A stretch of DNA of 64,000 nucleotides from Kribbella qitaiheensis (GTDB lineage: Bacteria; Actinomycetota; Actinomycetes; Propionibacteriales; Kribbellaceae). Made by a program: the position numbers and the translations under genes. Below are positions 1 to 8,000 of the stretch, in pieces; position 1 is the stretch's first letter, and each line of letters starts with the position of its first letter. The DNA is taken from NCBI RefSeq assembly GCF_014217565.1, contig NZ_CP043661.1, positions 2,728,001 through 2,792,000 on the forward strand, in the 5' to 3' direction. The notes beneath the pieces were generated by a model. That model did no database searches and was not told where the DNA came from. It saw only the letters and a list, made by a program, of their open reading frames with translations.

Positions 1-1430
1 CCTGGACCCAGCCGACATACTCCGGCTGGACCGCTCGGCACTGCCTCGGCCCGGTCGCGTGTGCCCCGCGGGTGGGTCCGATCGGGACGCTGCCCCGTTA
101 CTACGAGGCCGGGCTGGTGTCCGACGGCGACCCGGCGGTGGCCTTCGGACCGCGCCCCGGGCCCGACGGCACCTTCTCCTGGGCCAACGGGTCGCGGTTG
201 TACTACGCGAACCTGACGTCGAACTTCGCCACCAGCCGCGCACTCGAGACCTTCCGCGGCTTCGAGGCGATCGCGGTGTCACGGACGGATGACGCCCGCG
301 CTGCCGCCGGCGGTAGCGCCTCAGCTTGGGCCGAACCGGTGATCATCTCGAAGCAGTCGGCCACGACCTTCTCCGACAAGGAGCAGATCTGGGCTGACAA
401 CGCATCGAGCAGCCGGTTCTTCGGTCGCGTGTACACCTGCTGGGCCAGCTTCCGCAGCAACAGCCAGGGCCAGGCTTTCCCGGCGCCTCTGACCGTGGCG
501 GTGTCCAGCGACGGTGGAGGCAGGTGGACCACGAAGCAGGTCGGGCCCGCAGGCAGCAACCGCATCAACCAACAGGCCGATGGCTGCGTCGTACGCACCG
601 ACAGCACCGGCAACGTCTACATCTTCGGTGTCGGCGCACGCCGCGGCGCCACCGTGCAGTTGATGTACAAGTCGACCGATGGCGGCGCGCACTGGGCAGG
701 ACCGACCGTGGTGGCCCCCGTGGTTTCGCCAGGTGTCATCGACCCGGTTCTCGGCCGCCCGGTCATGGACGGTATCGCCGGCGCCCGGGTCGACCTGGCC
801 GGCGGGCCGAACGTCGACATCGCGAACGGCCGTCCGACCGGCGCCCGCGCGACCGATGAGCTTTTCATGACCTGGTCGGATGGCCGGGCCGGCCTGAACC
901 ACGAGCAGCTGATGCTGACCTGGTCGCGCAACGGCGGCACGTCCTGGGCCTCGCCGACCGCTGTGGCGCTGGCCGCGGGCGACCGGCCGGTCTACACCGC
1001 ACCAACTGTTTCGCCGGACGGCACAGACCTGTACGTCGTGCACAACTCGTTCACGACGCCTTACCGCAACGACACCACCAGCCCGCGCGGCCTGATCGGT
1101 GAAGTGCGGCACGCGAACGTGGCGGCCGGCGTACCGACCGGGTGGTCGACACTGGAGCGCAGCCCCGTGGGCGACCCGAGGGGCAGCAGCCAGAACAGCC
1201 TGACGGCGGAGTTCCTCGGTGACTACGTGTACGCCGCGTCGACGAACGACTCCGCGGTCGCCGTCTGGAACGACACCCGGAACGCCGGCGTGTGCTCGTC
1301 GATCAACGCCTATCGGGCCTCGCTGTACACGGCCAGTCCGATGGCGGCCCCGAACGTGCTCGGCACCTGCCCGGCTGCTTTCGGCAACAGCGACATCTTC
1401 GGAGGGAGGTACCCCGACCCGACCCCGTGA
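1..1430 (+). CDS. Sialidase/BNR-repeat beta-propeller protein, 5'-truncated by window edge
   Basis: The reading frame is open from the first bases of the window, so the true start lies upstream and only the C-terminal part (about 475 residues) is visible. Three Asp-box motifs of the type SxDxGxxW are seen (SSDGGGRW, STDGGAHW and the looser SRNGGTSW), typical of the blades of sialidase-fold six-bladed propellers. The opening SDGDPAVAFGP is the usual first strand of such exo-sialidase-like proteins, which are normally secreted. The catalytic Arg triad cannot be confirmed, so the substrate is unknown. The protein ends in a Pro-rich tail. The next gene on this strand is about 1.9 kb away, so it is not in an obvious operon. 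Confidence 0.75.
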   Translation, partial: WTQPTYSGWTARHCLGPVACAPRVGPIGTLPRYYEAGLVSDGDPAVAFGPRPGPDGTFSWANGSRLYYANLTSNFATSRALETFRGFEAIAVSRTDDARAAAGGSASAWAEPVIISKQSATTFSDKEQIWADNASSSRFFGRVYTCWASFRSNSQGQAFPAPLTVAVSSDGGGRWTTKQVGPAGSNRINQQADGCVVRTDSTGNVYIFGVGARRGATVQLMYKSTDGGAHWAGPTVVAPVVSPGVIDPVLGRPVMDGIAGARVDLAGGPNVDIANGRPTGARATDELFMTWSDGRAGLNHEQLMLTWSRNGGTSWASPTAVALAAGDRPVYTAPTVSPDGTDLYVVHNSFTTPYRNDTTSPRGLIGEVRHANVAAGVPTGWSTLERSPVGDPRGSSQNSLTAEFLGDYVYAASTNDSAVAVWNDTRNAGVCSSINAYRASLYTASPMAAPNVLGTCPAAFGNSDIFGGRYPDPTP

Positions 1431-1496
1431 CAGCTCACCCATCGCCTGGGGAGGTGGGTGCTCCGGCGCTCATCTCCCCGCTCCGGATCTGGTTCG

Positions 1497-2068
1497 TCAG
1501 GGGCGGAGGGATTTGGTGAACATGAGGGTGGTGTCGTCGTCGTTTCGGACCATCTCGCCGGGTGGGACCTGCTTGAGGTTGTAGAGGATGCCACGGCCGT
1601 CGGGCAGATAGCCACGGCGTACGTACATCCGTTGTGCCGCGCCGTAATCGGCGTACAGACCGACCCCGATGCCAACGGTGTCGGAGCGCTCGGCGACCAG
1701 GGCCTCGGCGGCGTCCATCAACGCGCTGCCGATCCCGCGACGGCGGAGCTTCGACTTGATGATCTCGTTGGGAGGACGTTGAAGTCCTGGATTTCCGGGA
1801 TCCCGTTGAACGGCTCGTACGGCGATTTCCACCACACCGTCACGTAGCCGACGTACTCGTCATCAACGGTCGCCACCAACACACTACGAACCCCGGCCCG
1901 CTGCTGCTCAACGTACTTCTCGTACTGCGACACCGGCTTGTTCCACCCGATCGCGGTCATCGCTGCCGAGATCACCTCCGGGTCGTCGTCCCGCAACGCC
2001 CTGATCGCGTACTCCGAACCACCCACGACTAGCCTCCCCGGTCCGGAACTCCAACCCCCGCACGCCAA
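1497..2068 (-). pseudogene. GNAT N-acetyltransferase, frameshifted
   Basis: Two overlapping frames together make one GNAT protein. The N-terminal part (frame from 2068, with YAIRALRDDDPEVISAAM and the strand ending EIQDFNVLP) lies in one frame. The acetyl-CoA loop LRRRGIGSALMDAAEAL and the C-terminal strand (YVRRGYLPDGRGILYNL) lie in another, ending at 1497. The switch falls near 1770-1785, where adding one C to a CCC run after the 'FNVLP' codons restores a continuous protein of about 190 residues. This is either a recent inactivation or a sequence error. The true start may be a GTG a few codons inside 2068. The substrate is unknown. Confidence 0.7.
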
Positions 2069-2137
2069 CCCGCCGCACCGCCATGCGTCATCACGTTGCC
2101 CGGGGCAACCAACGCCAATGGCGATGAACGGTTTCCG

Positions 2138-2667
2138 TCAGCCCATACTCTTCTGACCGTCGATCGTCTCGCGGATGATGTCGGCGTGACCGGCGTGCTG
2201 AGAGGTCTCGGCGACGAGGTGCATGAAGACCCGGCGTACCGACCAGAACACGCCCGGCGGCTGCCAAGGCGCGGCTGCCAACTCGTAGCTCGTGTCGAGG
2301 TCAAGAGTGCGAACGAGGTCATCGGTGCCGGCGGCGACCTTCTCGTACTCCGCCAGTACGCCGGCCAGCGTCTCCCCTCGGTCAGGCGGAACTGGTTCTC
2401 CCACTGAGCGATCCGCTCCGGCGTGAACTCGGTCTCGACGGGCGCATCTGTGTCAGCGCCCTTCTGGGCGAACTCGGCCCACGTCCGCTCGACCTCGGTG
2501 ACGTGCTTGATCAGACCGCCGACCGTCAGCGCGCTGACCGTACTACGGGTGTTCGCCTGCTCATCCGTCAGCCCTTCGGCGGTGTGCCGCAGGAAGTACC
2601 GGTGCTTGGTAAGCGCGTCGAGAAGGTCAGCGCGCTCACCGGTCGGGTTCTGCTCATTCGTTGTCAT
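2138..2667 (-). pseudogene. DinB/DUF664 family protein, frameshifted
   Basis: The N-terminal half (MTTNEQNPTGERADLLDAL, then VGGLIKHVTEVERTWAEF) and the C-terminal half (ETLAGVLAEYEKVAAGTDDL, ending in AETSQHAGHADIIRETIDG) are in different frames. They join at about 2380-2390, where inserting one G into GGGG gives the expected LTEGETLAGVL. DinB proteins are four-helix metal-binding proteins, often thiol-dependent transferases. The metal-ligand histidines (LIKHVTEVE and SQHAGHADII) are both present across the break. Two further DinB relatives occur in the window (11133-11609 and 30998-31492). Confidence 0.75.
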
Positions 2668-2704
2668 GCCTGAGTCTAGGAAGAGTAGCGGCCAATTATG
2701 TCCT

Positions 2705-2938
2705 CTACTCCAAGAACTTGGACATCCGCCTCACGGACCTGAGCGAGCGGCGTACGCAGCCGGCGGCGATCGCCCACACGTTCGTGTTCACCCACGCCAT
2801 CGAGGAGTCGGTGAAGATGCGGTCGTTCTTGACCAGCGTCAGCAGCTTCCAGGTGGACACAACCACCACCTGAACGCACAACACCAGGAACACCGCCACG
2901 GCAGTCAGCGGCCACCGGAGATAGGCGTCCTCCGGCCC
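2705..2938 (-). pseudogene. DUF2975 membrane protein remnant
   Basis: The minus strand reads LRWPLTAVAVFLVLCVQVVV followed by VSTWKLLTLVKNDRIFTDSS and WVNTNVWAIAAG. This is the characteristic core of DUF2975 small membrane proteins: a hydrophobic helix, then TWxLLxLVxxxxIF. The N-terminal helix and the last two helices are missing, and the frame runs into unrelated sequence ending at 2705. Its left flank fuses directly to the SnoaL remnant, which marks a deletion junction near 2938. DUF2975 genes are usually followed by a small XRE regulator; none is visible here. Confidence 0.55.
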
Positions 2939-3108
2939 GAAGCCGCGACATGGTGGCGACCGGTCACGGTCTGCCCGGCTCCACGAACGCGAACATCCTC
3001 CGCCATCACCTCGGCGAGATCCTCGACGTCACGCGTCTCGAACACCTTGAGATACCGGCGTACGACGGCGGCGTTGGCCTCAGCTTGAGTCACCTCGGCA
3101 TCGGACAT
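2905..3108 (-). pseudogene. SnoaL/NTF2-like protein, N-terminal remnant
   Basis: The start is the ATG at 3108, seven bases after a TATACT -10 element, so the mRNA is probably leaderless. The residues AVVRRYLKVFETRDVEDLAE and VMAEDVRVRGAGQTVTG are the first helix and strand of a SnoaL-like/NTF2-fold domain. The family is normally 110-140 residues, but this frame ends after about 67 because its 3' end was replaced by DUF2975 sequence at about 2938. The promoter and operator upstream still look intact. Confidence 0.55.
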
Positions 3109-3114
3109 CTGCAC

Positions 3115-3156
3115 AGTATACCAACCAGAACGAGAGTATTTGTTGCCTAGAGCAAC
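3115..3156 (-). promoter_or_regulatory. Leaderless promoter with palindromic operator
   Basis: On the minus strand TATACT (complement of 3115-3120) sits seven bases before the ATG at 3108. Upstream, 3142-3156 is the inverted repeat GTTGC-N5-GCAAC, placed over the expected -35 position. The layout suggests repression by a MarR- or TetR-type regulator, which is not identified here. Confidence 0.5.
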
Positions 3157-3193
3157 CTAAGCCTACGGAGCAGCAGCCAACTGTCAAGAGAGA

Positions 3194-3231
3194 TTGCAGC
3201 TTGATGCAGAACGGACTGCAACAAGCTGCAA
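3194..3231. repeat. Inverted repeat, 10-bp arms
   Basis: Perfect arms TTGCAGCTTG (3194-3203) and CAAGCTGCAA (3222-3231) are separated by 18 bases, about 110 bp before the RHS gene start. No T-run follows, so an operator or mRNA structure is likelier than a terminator. Confidence 0.45.
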
Positions 3232-3341
3232 ATTGGGTAACGGAGGGAACTGGCTGCCCGATGGTTGGAACGCCGACCCGCTCGAAGACCCTGCCCTGTC
3301 GTCGATGTCGCCTGGTCGGCGTGACCACTAGGGGTTGCCCC

Positions 3342-5027
3342 GTGAACGTCCTTGCCCGAACACACCGTGCTCGATTGCGAAAGGTTCCGCGAGGGGCGGT
3401 AGCCGCGATAGTTTCGCTGGCCCTGCTGTCCGTCGGGATCGAAGCTCAACAAGCCGACGCCCTGCCCGCGGCGGACCCCAAACCAACCGCCGCCCCACCT
3501 GCGAAGGTGGCGTCTCGCCCGGACGTCGTGTCCGCCGCGGTCAGCGCGCGTTCCCAAGGTTCGCGGGTAGAGGTCGAGTCGATGCGGACCGAGACCTCGT
3601 CGACCTGGTCGAACCCCGATGGGACGATGACCACCGAAGCGCACGCGGCACCGATCCGGTTCAAGACCGCGGCGGGTTGGAAGGACGTCGATCTGACCCT
3701 GCAGAAGGGTGTTGACGGGTCGGTCGCGCCGCGCAGTCACCAGCACGGCCTGCGTCTGGGGAAGAAGGCCGCCGCGACAGGCCAGGTGTTCGCTTCGGCC
3801 GGTTCCGGTCCCGGCCGCTCGGTGGAGTGGGTCTCGCCGTGGAGGTTGCCCGAGCCGTCGTTGGATGGCACGAAGGCGACGTACTCCGATGTGCAGCCCG
3901 GTGTCGACCTCGTTTTGGATGCGCGCCGGAACGGTTTCGAGAACGACTTCATCGTCAAGCAGCGCCCGGCGGTCGCTCCGGTATGGCGGATCCCGCTGCG
4001 CACCAAGGGCCTGACCGCGAAGCCCCAGGCCGACGGTTCGATCCAGTTCGTCGACGCCAAGAACGTCGTCCGCTCGATGATCCCGGTCGGGTTCATGTGG
4101 GACTCGGTCACCAACCCGGCCGGTGACCCGGTCAACAAGGCCACGGTGAAGGTCACCGTCGAACAGGTCACGCCCGGCAAGGCGATCTTGGTGATCGCGC
4201 CGGACGCGAAATGGTTCCTGGATCCGGCCCGGACCTTCCCGGTGACGGTCGACCCGACCTATGCGTCTGGTTCGGCGTACGCGAACTTCGACACCTTCGT
4301 CCAGTCCGACTACACCTCTGACCTGTCCTCGGCCGTCGAGCTGCGGACGGGTAAGAACGGCACCCATACCGAGCGGTCGTTCCTGAACTTCTCGACCGCG
4401 CCCTTCAAGGGCAAGGACATCATCTCGTCGTCGCTGTCGATCTGGCAGTACGGCGCCTCGTCTTGTACTCCGACGACCGTCTACGTCCGGTCGACGCTGA
4501 CCTTGGCGACCACCGCGACCCGCTGGAGTAACCAGCCCGCTCTCGGCAGCGTCTACGGTCAACTGTCCGCCGCGAAGGGATTCTCGACCGCGTGCCCGGG
4601 TGGCCGGATCTCGATCCCGATCACCCCGCTGGCCAAGGCCTGGTCGAACGCCCCGTACGACGTGGGCGGGATGGCCCTGATCGCGGCGAACGAGGCGGAT
4701 GTGAACTCGTGGAAGCGGTTCTACTCCACCGACGACACCAAGGACCCGGTCATCGGCTTCACCTGGAACCGGCCCCCCGTCGGCACCCGCCACGGTCGAA
4801 CCGTCCGAGGCCGTCGCCTACGCGGCACCCGGCGACACCACCTCGTGGCTGTACTCGGCGAGCCTGACCCCGTGGGTCCGCACCAAGGCCACCGACCCGG
4901 ACGGCAACACGGTCAAGTACATCTTCGAGTTCTACACCGGCACCGGCTCCACCCTGAAGGTCTGGGGCACCTGCACCACCCACGTCTATGCCTCCGGCAC
5001 CCTGGCCGGCTGCCGCCCAGCAACTGA
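3342..5027 (+). CDS. RHS/YD-repeat secreted protein, N-terminal part (frame broken)
   Basis: The GTG at 3342 is chosen because AGGGG lies 8-12 bases upstream and a signal peptide follows directly: basic residues RTHRARLRKVPR, then AVAAIVSLALLSVGI and a cleavage region near ADALPA. Next comes a DNRLRE-type beta-sandwich (about 4260-4760, e.g. ERSFLNFST) of the kind found at the front of actinobacterial RHS proteins. The frame is correct up to NRPP at about 4779. After that the reading is nonsense until the stop at 5027, while the sensible protein continues one frame over (see 4774-10023). Removing one C from the six-C run at 4773-4778 gives a single protein of about 2,225 residues. Confidence 0.8.
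   Translation: MNVLARTHRARLRKVPRGAVAAIVSLALLSVGIEAQQADALPAADPKPTAAPPAKVASRPDVVSAAVSARSQGSRVEVESMRTETSSTWSNPDGTMTTEAHAAPIRFKTAAGWKDVDLTLQKGVDGSVAPRSHQHGLRLGKKAAATGQVFASAGSGPGRSVEWVSPWRLPEPSLDGTKATYSDVQPGVDLVLDARRNGFENDFIVKQRPAVAPVWRIPLRTKGLTAKPQADGSIQFVDAKNVVRSMIPVGFMWDSVTNPAGDPVNKATVKVTVEQVTPGKAILVIAPDAKWFLDPARTFPVTVDPTYASGSAYANFDTFVQSDYTSDLSSAVELRTGKNGTHTERSFLNFSTAPFKGKDIISSSLSIWQYGASSCTPTTVYVRSTLTLATTATRWSNQPALGSVYGQLSAAKGFSTACPGGRISIPITPLAKAWSNAPYDVGGMALIAANEADVNSWKRFYSTDDTKDPVIGFTWNRPPVGTRHGRTVRGRRLRGTRRHHLVAVLGEPDPVGPHQGHRPGRQHGQVHLRVLHRHRLHPEGLGHLHHPRLCLRHPGRLPPSN
4773..4778 (+). other. Six-C homopolymer at the RHS frame break
   Basis: This CCCCCC run is exactly where the RHS reading frame changes. 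Five C would give the continuous sequence NRPPSAPATVEPSEAVAY. It may be a phase-variation tract, a true mutation or a base-call error; these cannot be separated from one sequence. Confidence 0.7.
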
Positions 5028-8000
5028 CCTCCCCGACAACACGCTGCTCTACATCCGGGCGAAGGCCAACGACGGCCGCGTCGACGGCCCCTGGGTCGGC
5101 TACAACCAGCGGCTGCGCACCGGCGCCGGCGTCCCGTCGCTGCCGACCGTGTCGTGCCCGGCACCGTACAACTCCAACGATTCCTGGCAGGACAACCCGC
5201 CCACCGCGGACGTGACCTGCACGGTGTCCGCGACCGGTGTGGGTTACAACGCGCCCGGCTACCTGCGGTTGATCGTCGACGGGGAGCGCCCCGCGGCGAG
5301 CCCGCCTGGCGGCGCCGAAGGTCAAATTAAGATCACCCCATCGACCGACCCCGCGGTTGCGAAATGGGATGTGACCTTCAACAAGGACACTCCCGGCCTG
5401 CACACGATCGTGGTCCAGGCCCAAACCCCGGCCGGAACCCTGTCGTCCAATGCGACCTACAAGTTCGGTTGGGGCGGCACCGCACTCACCTCACCGGCCG
5501 CAAACCCGCGCACCACCACAACCAGCACAATCCGCGTCACCGCAGCGGGCCCACCCAAGGGCCTCGCCTCGTCAGTCACCGCCAAGGTGAAATGGCGCGT
5601 GTCCGGCTACGGCGGCAACGAAGACCTCGTCGGCTGGAACGAAGACCCGGCCGCGCTCACCGTCACTGACAGCGGCGCCGGTGGCGTCAGCGTCAACACG
5701 GTATGGGACACCACCAACGCCAAGATCGACGCTTTCCTCGACTCCGACACCGACACCGCCGGCATCCAGCCGACAACCCTGAACGACCGCGTCCCGGTCC
5801 TGCTCGATGTCCAGGTCTGCTTCAAATACGGCACCACCGAACAATGCACCTGGTCCCAGACCCCGAACACCACCATCCAGCGAGTACCGCACGCCTTCGG
5901 CAACGGATTCCCCACTGCGGCCGCAGGCCCCGGCCAGGTCGCAATGTGGACCGGTGAGTTCAACACCGGCTCAACCGACGTCTCCGTCCCCGGCTACACC
6001 GGTGATCTGACGATCTCACGCTCCCACTCGACGTACTCCGTACCGACCAACGACATCGACGGCGTATTCGGTGCGGGCTGGGTGGCTCAGTTCGATGGCG
6101 CCGAGGCCGGCGCCGGCGGGATGCGGGTGATCGACTCTACTAAAATCGACGGCACGATCGCGCTGGTCGACGGGGACGGCACCTCGCTGGTGTTCACGTC
6201 GCCGACGCACAAACGGCGTATGACGGATACTTTCGACCCTGGTACATGGATCCCGGCCGACGAGGACACCGAGCTGGACGGGTCGAAGCTGACCATCAAC
6301 GGTTCGGGCATCTCAACAGCGCTGTCCTACATCGAGGACGACGGCACGATCACGACCTGGAATCCGTCTGAGCTGCCAGTACCCGCCAAGCCGACGGTGT
6401 TCCGGCCGATCACGATCGGCGAGCCAGGTGTCGCGACGAAGACCACCTACGCCTACGACGCCAACGGCCGCGTGGTGCGGATCCTGGCGCCGACCGGTCC
6501 GGGTGTTACTTGTGGCGCGTTCAACCCGGTCCAGCCGTTGAGCGGCATGAACCCGGGCTGCCGCGGCCTGCGGTTCAAGTACACGACCATCGGCTCGAGC
6601 CAGGTCCGGCTGAGCGAAGCCTGGCTGGACATCTACAACCCCGACAAGACCGGTGGCGCAGCGATAGACTCCATCCAGGTCGCCGCCTACACCTACGATA
6701 CCAACGCACGGCTGATCAAGGTCACCGATCCGCGGTCAAACCAGTTCACCGAGTACGCCTACAACTCCGCCGATCACCTCACCTCGGTCAAGCCTGCCGG
6801 CCAAACGCCGTACCAGCTGAACTACGTGACCGTCGACCAGCGCGAAAAGCTCGACACCGTCAAGCGCGACCGCCCGGCCGGTGACCCCGCCGGTGGCACG
6901 GCGACACTGGCCAAGTTCGTGTACGACGTACCGCTATCGGGTGCAGGTCTACCTGACCTGACGGCCGGATCGGTCACCCGCTGGAACCAGAAGGCGAACC
7001 CGACCAACGGATTCGCAGTCTTCGGATCGGACCACCCGCTGCCGGGTGCACCGGGCGCTGACGATTGGCAGTACGCCGATCTGCAGTACACCGACGCGGC
7101 CGGCTACACCGTGAACACCGCGAAGTACGGCGCCGGCGACTGGCAATACACCTCCGCCGACTACAACGCCATCGGCAACGTCACCCGCGAGCTCGACGAA
7201 CGCGCCTTGCGGACCGTCATCGACAACGCCGTATCGGCCGGTGCGTCCGCCGATCAACTGGCCACCGTCAACAACTACAACGCCGACGTGAAGAACGCGG
7301 CCGGCGACACCGTCGTCACCCCGGCCGGGACCCTGGTGACCGACTCCTACGGCCCGTCGCGTTATGCGACGGTCAAGGACGGCAGCACCAAGTGGGTCCG
7401 CACCCACACCCACACCGAGTACGACGAACTAGCACCGAACTCGGGCATCAACCCGACAACCGCCTTGCCGTACCGGTTGGCGACCACGATCACCACAGGT
7501 GCGTTCGACCCAGGCACAGGGACCGAAGAACCGATCACCCGCACCCTGACCGACTACGACCCAGTTGTCGCCGGAGAGCCATCCGGATGGGCACTCGGCC
7601 AGCCGAGCAGGTCCACCACCGACGCCAACCCCGCCGGACCCCGCAACGACCTGACCGGTGACGTCGTGAGTGTCACCCGGTACGACGGCGAAGGCCGGGT
7701 CGTCGATAGCAGGCAGCCGAGCTCCAACGGTGCTGATGCTGGTACGACCAAGACGGTCTACTACACCGCTGCGGCCAACTCAGCTGCACCCGAGTGTGGT
7801 CTCAAGCCGCAATGGGGCGGCCTGTCGTGCAAGACCTATCCAGCCGCAGCGCCATCGACAGGCAGCACGCCGACCCCGACCCTGCCAACGACCACGACGA
7901 GCAACTTCTCCTATCTGCTCGCCCCCAAGACCATCACTGAAACGTCAGGTGCGGCAACCCGGACGACCACTACCAGCTATGGACCGGATGGGCGGACGCT

